A stretch of 64,000 nucleotides of DNA. Origin: Sporosarcina sp. D27. GTDB taxonomy: Bacteria > Bacillota > Bacilli > Bacillales_A > Planococcaceae. The position numbers and the translations under genes were made by a program. Below are positions 34,787 through 41,954 of the stretch, one piece after another. The notes below the pieces were generated by a model. It did no database searches. It worked only from the letters and a program-made list of their open reading frames with translations, and was not told where the DNA came from. Each line of letters opens with the position of its first letter. Position 1 is the first letter of the stretch. The stretch is from the NCBI RefSeq assembly GCF_000586555.1, contig NZ_AZUC01000063.1:153248-217247 (forward strand), written 5' to 3'.

Positions 34787-35542
34787 TTAAGTCAAAGTTA
34801 GTTGAGGAAAACCAGCCCTACTCCATAACCATAATGGAATATGAATATCTATCGGTGCTAACTCACTGCCTTTTAATGCCTTTTCCCAGGCAAAAGCGAC
34901 AGCCATACGATCATCTGCTCCACCATTAAGTACTTCCTCTGAACATAAACCTAGTTTTACAGTAGCTTTTAGAATATGCGTATCTGGAGCAATAGTGATT
35001 AGTTCTCGAGATTTCCAACTGATCTTCATATAAGTTTCTAAAACGTATAACCAATAATTAAATATCTTCGGTCCAGAAAGGTATGGAAAATCAGTCTTTC
35101 TTGATACTTGCATTGTCTCTTTTAAGATTGAAACATCGAAATTACCAGATTCAATTAATCCCAACACATCTCCTTGTTCTGAAGAATTCACAATCCCTTT
35201 GGCTACTCGACGCCAGATTTCGGAATGGCGATTTGGTTGTAATCCCACGCGATGTACTAGTAATGCCTCTCGAAGTTCATCTATTTCTTTGTTTGCAACA
35301 GTAATAGGGTCAAATATCCATTTTGTTTGCTCATCTTGATAGGTTTTAACAACGGATTCCCACAATGAATAAGAGTTTCTCTGATAATTTAAAGACATTC
35401 CTAATGTTAAAACGTCCATAAGCTTATCTTCTTCAACAATATTAACTAACACATCTTCAGGCATTACTTCTCCACCTAAAAGACCGTTAGCTTGCATTAG
35501 TATTAATGTATTTACGTTTTTTAACAAGCTATCATTATCCAC
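34787..35542 (-). CDS. hypothetical protein, possible HhH-GPD relative
   Basis: A 251-residue, mostly helical soluble protein I do not recognise with certainty. The stretch TIAPDTHILKATVKLGLCSEEV (about residues 184-205) recalls the (V)DTHVxRxxxRLG turn of HhH-GPD DNA glycosylases, and APIDIHIPLWLWSRAGFP ends the protein. A helix-hairpin-helix with its usual Lys is not obvious, so this is only a hint. Start is GTG, 7 nt after GGGGG. Confidence 0.75.
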   Translation of the reverse strand: MDNDSLLKNVNTLILMQANGLLGGEVMPEDVLVNIVEEDKLMDVLTLGMSLNYQRNSYSLWESVVKTYQDEQTKWIFDPITVANKEIDELREALLVHRVGLQPNRHSEIWRRVAKGIVNSSEQGDVLGLIESGNFDVSILKETMQVSRKTDFPYLSGPKIFNYWLYVLETYMKISWKSRELITIAPDTHILKATVKLGLCSEEVLNGGADDRMAVAFAWEKALKGSELAPIDIHIPLWLWSRAGFPQLTLT

Positions 35543-35631
35543 TCAATATCCCCCAAAAGCTTATAGAATTAATTACGATGATAGTATTCTTTAACTGCCT
35601 AGTTCGATAGCTCAAAACTACTTACTCCACT

Positions 35632-35692
35632 AAATGGGCCTATTGCTTAACGGGCGCAAATCCTTGTTCCATAATCGCACTCACTGGTTCAG
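35632..35692 (-). repeat. junction repeat after methyltransferase 35704
   Basis: Minus strand: GTGCGATTATGGAACAAG, GATTTGCGCCCG and AATAGGCCCATTTAGTGG. Shares a 19-nt exact block with 33838-33856. Confidence 0.7.
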
Positions 35693-35703
35693 ATCTTTTA
35701 AAT

Positions 35704-36510
35704 CTATGCTTTGCCGATAATTGCAAAAACCTTATAAGGAATTTTGAAATAAGTAACAGCCCGTTTTCTTAAATAACTTTCAAGTCTGTCGCTAAATAAT
35801 TCAATATCCTTTTCTTCTAAAGCACCACCAACTTCAGGACTGGCTTGAATTCTTCCAATCCAACTTTCAATGGTGTAATTTACGTTAACGTCAAATGAAA
35901 ATGTTTCAACTTCTGAGAAACCAGCTTTATAAATGTCATCTACCCATTCGGGATAAATCATTGTGTCGTTGTTCTTTTTAGATGACTCATTGAATTCCTC
36001 AATTAAATTTTGTGTATGTAAGGCAATATCGCTTAGGGAGGGGACCCACTCATAATTAATAATCGCAAGTTTCCCGTTTTCTTGAAGAACACGTTTAACC
36101 TCTTTAGCCACTTTTAACTTATTAAACCAATGCCAACAATAAACTGCTGTAACAATTTCAAAGGATGAATCTTCAAATGGAAGACTTTCTGCATTTCCTA
36201 CTAAATATTTTATTGGCATTTGATCTCTTTCGTTAATCTGTTGTGCTTGTTCTATTAATTCAGTAGACAAATCAATTCCAGTTACCATACAGCCCTGATT
36301 AGCTAAGTCCCTTGCAAATAAACCATTAGATGTTCCGATGTCGAGAACATTTTGATTCTTTATACCAATCCCGAATTCCTTTAATTTCTTAAGCAGCTCA
36401 GGTGGATATCCGTGCCTATACTTTCCATATTGTTCTAGAGTCCCATTCAAATTTAAAATTTGAGGAACCCTTTTCAAATTCCCAATAGGAGTTTCCGTAA
36501 TCCCCGCCAT
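35704..36510 (-). CDS. class I SAM-dependent methyltransferase
   Basis: A 268-residue methylase: motif I VLDIGTSNGLFARDLANQGC near residues 46-65, GIDLSTELI, the post-motif block FEIVTAVYCWHWFNKLKVAKEVKRVL and GKLAIINYEW. This resembles the UbiE/COQ5-like Methyltransf_11 group with an aromatic-rich active site. Substrate unknown. ATG 36510 is chosen (GAGGG upstream) over a GTG three codons earlier. Confidence 0.87.
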   Translation of the reverse strand: MAGITETPIGNLKRVPQILNLNGTLEQYGKYRHGYPPELLKKLKEFGIGIKNQNVLDIGTSNGLFARDLANQGCMVTGIDLSTELIEQAQQINERDQMPIKYLVGNAESLPFEDSSFEIVTAVYCWHWFNKLKVAKEVKRVLQENGKLAIINYEWVPSLSDIALHTQNLIEEFNESSKKNNDTMIYPEWVDDIYKAGFSEVETFSFDVNVNYTIESWIGRIQASPEVGGALEEKDIELFSDRLESYLRKRAVTYFKIPYKVFAIIGKA

Positions 36511-36547
36511 TTCCCTCACCCCTAATTGATTATGTTTTATTCAACGA

Positions 36548-36608
36548 TGTGGTCCTATTACTGAATGGGCGTAGATCCTTATACCAAAATCTCCCCCCGA
36601 TTACCGAA
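36548..36608 (-). repeat. junction repeat after YesK-like pseudogene
   Basis: Minus strand: GGTAATCGGGGGGAGATTTT, GGTATAAGGATCTACGCCC and AGTAATAGGACCACATCG. The same order of blocks as at 33823 and 35632. Confidence 0.65.
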
Positions 36609-36624
36609 AAGACGAAAGTTATTA

Positions 36625-36906
36625 TTACTTTGCTATAACCACAATTTTTGTCATTACGTTTGTCATTACAAAAGCAGCTAGTGCAAAAGCAACTAAAAAT
36701 AGAGCAAGAATTAAATACGCTGCTACTTCAAATCCTCTAACAGTTACAAAACCAATGTAAAATAGCATTTTTGTAGCTATTACTGTAGGGACTCCCGGTA
36801 GATTTCATAAAAGTAAAGAAATACCTTTTTTTGTTAAGCTCCATGTGATCAACAGTACAATGCTTCCCGATAAAATAGTCACAAGTAATGGTGCTAAAAT
36901 CATCAT
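36625..36906 (-). pseudogene. YesK-like small membrane protein gene with in-frame stop
   Basis: Ninety-four codons in one frame, with a ribosome site (GGAGG) and two ATGs, but interrupted by TGA at codon 34. Before it reads MMILAPLLVTILSGSIVLLI...GISLLL; after it NLPGVPTVIATKMLFYIGF...VIAK. Together these form a roughly 93-residue, three-helix membrane protein of YesK-like type (VRGFEVAAYLILAL). A single nonsense mutation explains the break; the rest is undamaged, so decay is recent or the stop is read through. Confidence 0.72.
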
Positions 36907-37024
36907 TCTAATCAATCCCTCCATTTACTTAAAATTGATTATTTTCTAATCCACTCCAGATAATTGCCTGATTTTAGAACAAAATCTATCACCATCGTAC
37001 CATAATCAACCAATTCGGAGTAAT

Positions 37025-37053
37025 TAAAAAACACCTTATAAAAGGTGTTTTTA
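37025..37053. terminator. intrinsic terminator downstream of GNAT 37169
   Basis: AAAAACACCTT / AAGGTGTTTTT with a 4-nt loop, symmetrical with A and T runs. Confidence 0.8.
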
Positions 37054-37089
37054 CAACACGTTATGGTCCAAATGCGACATAAAAAAGCC

Positions 37090-37162
37090 AACAAATAGTA
37101 TGTTGACTTCAGTATTCCTTATTAAACTAAAGCACCACGTACGCACAATTAAATAACGAAGC
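37090..37162 (-). repeat. junction repeat (partial) after GNAT 37169
   Basis: Minus strand GTACGTGGTGCTTTAG then TTTAATAAGGAAT; GCATTTGGACCATAACG follows about 50 nt on. Block order matches other copies. Confidence 0.4.
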
Positions 37163-37168
37163 TTTTTA

Positions 37169-37690
37169 CTACAAATCGGAGTGTAGCATTCCATATACAA
37201 TACTATCTGTCCATTCATTTTTATTCCAATAATTTTGAACGAAATGGGCTTCCTTTCTCATGCCTATTCGTTCACATAATTTTTGTGATGCTGTATTCCT
37301 TGCATCCAAAATAGCTTGTATACGATGTACATTAAACTCATCAAATAATTTATTGACCAAACTATTTACTGCTTCTGTTGCCAATCCTCTTCCTGCTACT
37401 TCATTTGAAAAACTATAACCAATCTCGACAGTGTCTTTCATATCTGTGTACCATACGGATAAATCACCAACCACTTTAGAATTATATAGAACTGCTAAAC
37501 TTAACATTGATTCCTTTTTGAGTATACTGTTTGCTTGCTTCTTATTAAATTTTTTCTGCATATCTTCATTAGTCCACTTATCATGTAAAAGAAATTTACA
37601 CGAGTCATCATTATTATAAATGGCAAATACATCATGTAAATCAGTATTCTTAAAAGGTCTAATTTTTAATCTTTCTGTTGTGATTTCCAA
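37169..37690 (-). CDS. GNAT acetyltransferase, RimJ/RimL-like
   Basis: A 173-residue acetyltransferase of the ribosomal-protein-alanine type: TERLKIRPFKNTDLHDVFAIYNND at the start, EIGYSFSNEVAGRGLATEAVNSLVNKLF for the CoA loop and RIQAILDARNTASQKLCERIGMRKEAHF near the end. Many Bacillales carry several such enzymes with unknown targets. Start is TTG with GGAGGAG upstream. Confidence 0.9.
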   Translation of the reverse strand: MEITTERLKIRPFKNTDLHDVFAIYNNDDSCKFLLHDKWTNEDMQKKFNKKQANSILKKESMLSLAVLYNSKVVGDLSVWYTDMKDTVEIGYSFSNEVAGRGLATEAVNSLVNKLFDEFNVHRIQAILDARNTASQKLCERIGMRKEAHFVQNYWNKNEWTDSIVYGMLHSDL

Positions 37691-38182
37691 GTTAGCTCTC
37701 CTCCGTTAAGTACCTTCAACAAAATATTTTTAAAAATAAAATAATTATACATGATTAGAATTGGTTAAAAGTGACGAAACAGGTGAAGCATATTGCCTCC
37801 CCTGTTTTACCATTTAGAATAAAACTATGCTATTTGATTCCAAATAGTTTTTTCAAAGCGTCGTTTGATAATCTTTCATAAAAGAATGTTATTCAATAAT
37901 ATGACCCAATTGTTGAAGATCGTTACTAACGTAAAGCACATTACTTTAAATTCAATTCGTCACAATTTTAACATTTTACTACAAGAATGCTGCCTTGCTA
38001 GTAGCATAAATAGAAGGGATCTTTTCTTTGTGAAAAACTCCCTTTGGCTTTAGTTTATTCCAAATAACCGATACTAGATTCATACTAAGTAATAGTTACT
38101 AGCTAAAATTTGTTTTTTGTTTCCATCTGAACCACCACATTAGCAAATAGTATGGCTGGAATAATTACTGACATATCATTTT
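37691..38182. other. intergenic region without recognisable gene
   Basis: About 490 bp, AT-rich. The only structure noted is an imperfect hairpin AAACAGG...CCTGTTT at 37778-37806. A 62-codon plus-strand frame at 37865 has no ribosome site and a composition like the flanks, so it is not called. Confidence 0.5.
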
Positions 38183-38542
38183 TTAAGCTTTCTTCTTTAG
38201 CCATGTTCCTTCAGCTAATTTTTCATCGATAAATTCCAAAACAGTCTGTAATTGAGCAATTTGACTTTTAACTTTTTCCTTCTGCTGGAGCATACCTGAT
38301 ATCATTTCAGGAGTCATATTACTTGTTTCAGCAATATCAAGATATAATTTCACTTCTTCTAAACTAAGACTTGCCTTCTTCATACAGAGGATCAGTAGCA
38401 ACCGTTCAATATCGGGTGGTGAAAAGACCCGATGTCCATTCGGAAGCCGGTTAATATTTGGAAGCAATCCAGCTTTTTCATAATATCTGATTGTATCAAT
38501 GCTCAACCTGGTAAGAGTGCTAGCCTGTTTGATGGTATACAT
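38183..38542 (-). CDS. MerR family transcriptional regulator
   Basis: A 119-residue regulator: N-terminal winged helix MYTIKQASTLTRLSIDTIRYYEKAGLL, then the NGHRVFSPPDIERLL block, then a coiled-coil (QQKEKVKSQIAQLQTVLEFIDEKL). No C-terminal metal-binding cysteines, so an organic effector or stress sensing is more likely. It is divergent from an SDR gene and the shared interval has mirror-image promoters with 19-bp spacers, the MerR-type geometry, so it probably controls itself and the SDR. Confidence 0.93.
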   Translation of the reverse strand: MYTIKQASTLTRLSIDTIRYYEKAGLLPNINRLPNGHRVFSPPDIERLLLILCMKKASLSLEEVKLYLDIAETSNMTPEMISGMLQQKEKVKSQIAQLQTVLEFIDEKLAEGTWLKKKA

Positions 38543-38567
38543 ACGTATGCCTCCTTCTTATCTATAA

Positions 38568-38644
38568 ATTATAAAACATGAAGTCAACTCCAGGTCAAGT
38601 TGATTCTTTTCTATTGACCTGAAGTTAGCTCCATGTTTTATACT
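38568..38644. promoter_or_regulatory. mirror-image MerR-type divergent promoters
   Basis: Minus: TTGACC (38593-38598), 19-bp spacer, TATAAT (38568-38573). Plus: TTGACC (38614-38619), 19-bp spacer, TATACT (38639-38644). The two spacers differ at only a few positions and share the pattern TG-AGTT-CT-CATGTTT. Overlong 19-bp spacers with an operator inside are the hallmark of MerR activation. Confidence 0.85.
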
Positions 38645-38674
38645 TCAGTCATTCACTAATAGGAGGTAAATAAA

Positions 38675-39517
38675 ATGTTAAAGTCAAAAAGAAAAACAGC
38701 ACTTGTTACAGGAGCGAACAGCGGAATAGGACTGGAACTTACGAAAAAATTAATCGAGAACGGGTGGGAGGTTGTTGCTTTAATTCGCTCTATATTTCCA
38801 GAGGAAGAGCTAACGCTCCAACAAAAAATCCGTCAAGGAGATATCCGTATTTATAATGCCGATTTATCTGATTTTACGCAACTTAAATCTGCCTTGATGC
38901 AAATAAAGGAGAAAGAAACTAAGTTGGATGCTCTCTTCAATAATGCTGGAGGCAGTTTCTCGAACCTACGTTTTTCACCACAAGGACGTGAGCTGCATTA
39001 TGAAATTCAGACAGTGGTTCCCTTTATCATCACAATGGAACTGCTTGATCTTGTAAAAAGGGGAAATCCGGCTATCGTTATCCAAACTAGTTCAGATGCG
39101 TTTAATTTTAAAAAATCTTTCGTGCCGGAAGATTTGGCAAACCCTCCTAAATTTCAGAAACTGATTGGCCCCTATGCATCGACGAAGTTGGCAATCACTT
39201 TGTGGACACATGCATTGGCACAAGAACTAAAGCGAGAGGGTGTGACAATTATCAGCATTGATCCAGGAAATAACAATACAATGCGAAAGGGCAGAAATGG
39301 AGGTTTGCCATTGATCATGCAGCCGTTCATCCGTTTGTTTGGTCCGCATCCTAGTGTAGGGGCAAGCCGTTTGTTTGATGGGTTAGAGAAGTCCTCGAAT
39401 GAAGCTGGATTGTATATCTCAAAAGGAAAGCCTGCTGAGGTCAAATTTAAGCAGCATGCACCCAAAGTTTTATTACAAGTACAATCTATATATGAAAAAG
39501 AATTTTTGCCACTATAA
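38675..39517 (+). CDS. SDR family NAD(P)-dependent oxidoreductase
   Basis: A 280-residue short-chain dehydrogenase: TALVTGANSGIGLELTKKL for the cofactor turn, LDALFNNAGG for the NNAG motif, IVIQTSS for the catalytic Ser and YASTKLAI for the YxxxK pair. Retinol-dehydrogenase-like in length. Preceded by AGGAGG. Divergent from, and probably activated by, the MerR regulator. Substrate unknown. Confidence 0.93.
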   Translation: MLKSKRKTALVTGANSGIGLELTKKLIENGWEVVALIRSIFPEEELTLQQKIRQGDIRIYNADLSDFTQLKSALMQIKEKETKLDALFNNAGGSFSNLRFSPQGRELHYEIQTVVPFIITMELLDLVKRGNPAIVIQTSSDAFNFKKSFVPEDLANPPKFQKLIGPYASTKLAITLWTHALAQELKREGVTIISIDPGNNNTMRKGRNGGLPLIMQPFIRLFGPHPSVGASRLFDGLEKSSNEAGLYISKGKPAEVKFKQHAPKVLLQVQSIYEKEFLPL

Positions 39518-39528
39518 TTGAGACAAGC

Positions 39529-39561
39529 AGGCTGTCGAAACTTTCTCGACAGCCTTTTTAT
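39529..39561 (+). terminator. intrinsic terminator of the SDR gene
   Basis: AGGCTGTCGA / TCGACAGCCT with a 6-nt loop and TTTTT tail. Confidence 0.88.
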
Positions 39562-39627
39562 TATAGTTAATTTCTTTTTAGATTAGAGAAAGCGTCCAGG
39601 AAGAGTTCAAACATTCGTCTACCACTA

Positions 39628-39680
39628 GTTAGACACGAATAATCCTTCTTCCACTAAACTGCCAGTTAGTTTAAGTGAAA
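39628..39680 (-). repeat. junction repeat (partial)
   Basis: Minus strand TTAAACTAACTGGCAGTTTA then GTGGAAGAAGGATTATTCG, matching 28807-28900. Confidence 0.45.
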
Positions 39681-39777
39681 ATAATTCTTCACAATCTGAG
39701 GTATTATTCTACATGAATACGTAATAACGTTACTCACAATATTGACCCGATTCTTGTATGTTCACATATGCATATAC

Positions 39778-39905
39778 GCTCCGTTGCTTTGGAGTCTAGG
39801 CGTCGACTCCTACGGAACCCGAAGCCCCTGGACGAAACGAAGGAAGCGACTGAGACCGTACCCGCGGAAAGCGTGCACCGTAACGGAAAGCAACTGTTCA
39901 AGCTA
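39778..39905. repeat. palindromic intergenic repeat, copy 2
   Basis: About 128 bp from CCGTTGCTTTGGAGT to CGGAAAGCAACTG, the reverse orientation of copies 1 and 4, with CGACTCC and GCGGAAAGCGTGC blocks kept and the middle diverged. Confidence 0.65.
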
Positions 39906-39955
39906 GCTCGTTACCTTAGCTCGTTTGAAGAAGCTATTCATATTAATTTGCTCTG

Positions 39956-40151
39956 TTGCTTGGAGTGAAAGACGGCCGACTCCGTAGGGATCAGCGAAAG
40001 CCGTAACGAAGAACGGCTTTTGCGAACAAAAGCAAAGCGTTGAGAGCATATCTTTGCACTCGCCTTGAGACCCCGCAGGGAGAGTTTTTTGCGACCGAGG
40101 AGGCTCAAGCCACGCCCGTCGGAAAGCGTGCCGTCTGGAGCGGAAAGCAAC
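39956..40151. repeat. palindromic intergenic repeat, copy 3 (with internal insertion)
   Basis: From TGCTTGGAGTGAAAGACGG to GAGCGGAAAGCAACAG. It keeps CGACTCCGTAGGGATCAGCG and CGGAAAGCGTGCC but is about 70 bp longer than the others because of extra sequence around 40000-40070. It lies in tandem with copy 2. Confidence 0.65.
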
Positions 40152-40167
40152 AGTTTGTATACTTCAT

Positions 40168-40196
40168 AATGGCCCGATTCTTGAAAACCCTTTACA
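40168..40196 (-). repeat. junction repeat fragment after DinB gene
   Basis: Minus strand TTTCAAGAATCGGGCCATTA, the GGGCCAT half only; a similar fragment AAGAATCGGGTCAAT lies at 39740-39756. Confidence 0.4.
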
Positions 40197-40203
40197 CTTC
40201 CTA

Positions 40204-40737
40204 TTATTCCCCTGATTTTCTCATGATCTTCTTAATCAATCTAATTTGGCCACGGTGGTTCAATTCATCCTCCATGACATGGAACCACTTGAAATAGTTG
40301 TTTGTGAGCTCTCCGTCCCAAAATGGCCGTTGTTCAAACAACCATGTATCGGGCAATGTCTGGAATGTCTCAATCGTCTTTTCTCTCGTATGTTCCAGTT
40401 GTTCCAAGTAGAATTCAACCGGATTCCCTTTAATTTGTTCCCTTGCTGTAGTACCAAGCTCCAATCCTGGATTGAGTATCTGAATATCTTCGTCCGTATA
40501 ATCACGTTTCTCAAATGTATTGATTTGATATGCTTTTTCAACAGAATTCATATGATCCAGAAGCATACCGATGGAGTTTGCTTCATCATTGATAAGAAAG
40601 TCCAGTTGTTCAATTGTTAAATCTTTCACTTCAGCTAATGTTGTTACTCTTGTATATTCCATCATGGACAATAACTTACCAAATTCCCATTCCACGCCTT
40701 CTTTTTTATCTATTACATATAACTCCTGTTTTCTCAA
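40204..40737 (-). CDS. DinB family protein (DUF664-like)
   Basis: A 177-residue four-helix-bundle protein. The DinB metal-site histidines are in MLLDHMNSVEKAYQ and VMEDELNHRGQIRLIKK. Superfamily members act as metal-dependent thiol transferases (for example bacillithiol transferases) or have no known activity. Start is TTG, after AGGGGG. A single-gene unit in the island. Confidence 0.9.
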   Translation of the reverse strand: MRKQELYVIDKKEGVEWEFGKLLSMMEYTRVTTLAEVKDLTIEQLDFLINDEANSIGMLLDHMNSVEKAYQINTFEKRDYTDEDIQILNPGLELGTTAREQIKGNPVEFYLEQLEHTREKTIETFQTLPDTWLFEQRPFWDGELTNNYFKWFHVMEDELNHRGQIRLIKKIMRKSGE

Positions 40738-41088
40738 TGTGATTTCCCCCTATTGGTTTCTATTTAGTTCCAATCTTACTGACTCAAATGACTTGAAACT
40801 TCACCATTTAAAAATCCATTTCAAATTGACAGTATTATTGTAACATTTTCAACAATGGTTTATTAGCTAATATTCCCATTCCTTCTCAAATATTATAAAA
40901 ATACTTACTATAGAAGAGTCATAACTCAACTTATCGAACTCATGCGTCTCTTCAAGTTACGTTCAGTTCTTCTGGAAAATTTATTTACCGCAACTATCTA
41001 AAGCACTTTTACAAGAGACATATTAAAAGAGTTCTGTACTCAAAGTTAGACTATCTTAGATTCCCCACTTGCTCCACTGATCACAACG
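40738..41088. other. intergenic region without recognisable feature
   Basis: About 350 bp, AT-rich. No open frame with a ribosome site, no clear hairpin until the terminator at 41089. Confidence 0.5.
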
Positions 41089-41121
41089 AAAAACGCATTG
41101 CTGAATGAGCAATGCGCTTTT
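41089..41121 (-). terminator. terminator of methyltransferase 41192
   Basis: AAAACGCATTGCT / AGCAATGCGCTTTT stem. Near copy of the pepA terminator at 41904, so this gene is bracketed by two versions of one hairpin. Confidence 0.8.
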
Positions 41122-41191
41122 GGTGTATCTAGTTGCAATTTCTATCTTCATGTCACCTATTCATTTACTATTTAAAAACACTAATAAGTCA

Positions 41192-41788
41192 TCACTTAAT
41201 ACTACTGGATATGAACATGGAGGCATCTTGTTTCATGAAAATACGACTTCCATGATGGAATGTTCTAATTTCAGCTGTCTTAAATCCAACTTCTTTCAAT
41301 TTGTTTTTCAACTCTTCATGTGAAAAGCCGTTGTGAACTTTCGGATGATCGATTTGTTCGTTTTTATCAAAATCTATAATAATTAGCTTACCATCGTTAT
41401 TTAGAATATTAAATATTTCTGTTAATATCTTTTTAGTATCCGGAATATGAAGTAGAACTAGTGACATGATTACTATATCTGCATTAAGTTTAGGAGTATC
41501 TTCAGTAAAATCCGAGTGAAGTACTTTTGAATTTGGAATTCCTTTTTGCGAAATTTTCGCTTCCGCTATCTCCAACATTTGTTTAGATGAATCTATTAAC
41601 AAAATAGAATCGACTAAATCGGATAACTCTAAACTGATTAGACCTGTACCACTTCCATAGTCGATTAAAGATTTTGTTTCACTATTTCGTAATTCCTTTT
41701 TTACTTCCTTAACGATGATTTTAGCTAATTCCATTCTATCTTCTGTATCGTATCTTTTTGCCATTTCTTCAAACACATTCGTATCCAT
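41192..41788 (-). CDS. class I SAM-dependent methyltransferase
   Basis: A 198-residue methylase: SLIDYGSGTGLISLELSDLV motif I near residues 40-59, LIDSSKQMLEIAE, VIMSLVLLHIPDTKKIL and GKLIIIDFDKNEQ. The C-terminal half is short and ends GSRIFMKQDASMFISSS. Sixth methylase of the island. AGGAGAG precedes the ATG. It lies directly 3' of pepA, between two near-identical terminators, which suggests that it was inserted there. Confidence 0.88.
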   Translation of the reverse strand: MDTNVFEEMAKRYDTEDRMELAKIIVKEVKKELRNSETKSLIDYGSGTGLISLELSDLVDSILLIDSSKQMLEIAEAKISQKGIPNSKVLHSDFTEDTPKLNADIVIMSLVLLHIPDTKKILTEIFNILNNDGKLIIIDFDKNEQIDHPKVHNGFSHEELKNKLKEVGFKTAEIRTFHHGSRIFMKQDASMFISSSIK

Positions 41789-41903
41789 GTTTCACTCTCC
41801 TATTATAATAAGTCCGCCTATCATAACAGAAATCATAACCAATGGGACAGATTCACGATTGCCTCTCTTGTAATAATATCTTTTCCTTCAACTTGGAGCG
41901 ATG

Positions 41904-41937
41904 AAAAAACGCACTGCTGAGAGCAATGCGTTTTGGT
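41904..41937 (-). terminator. pepA terminator
   Basis: AAAACGCATTGCT / AGCAGTGCGTTTTTT stem on the minus strand, 20 bp after the pepA stop. Confidence 0.8.
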
Positions 41938-41954
41938 CCTTCATTCCATTATTC

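Noticed and set aside
37865..38053. 62-codon plus-strand frame in the gap before MerR
   Set aside because: No ribosome site, AT-rich composition equal to the flanks, and no recognisable motif.
39768..39968. 66-codon plus-strand frame
   Set aside because: It lies within the palindromic repeat copies 2 and 3 and is a by-product of their sequence.
26300..40200. Calling the island an integron with attC sites
   Set aside because: No integrase is in the window and the repeats lack clear GTTRRRY/RYYYAAC ends; only the resemblance of layout is reported.
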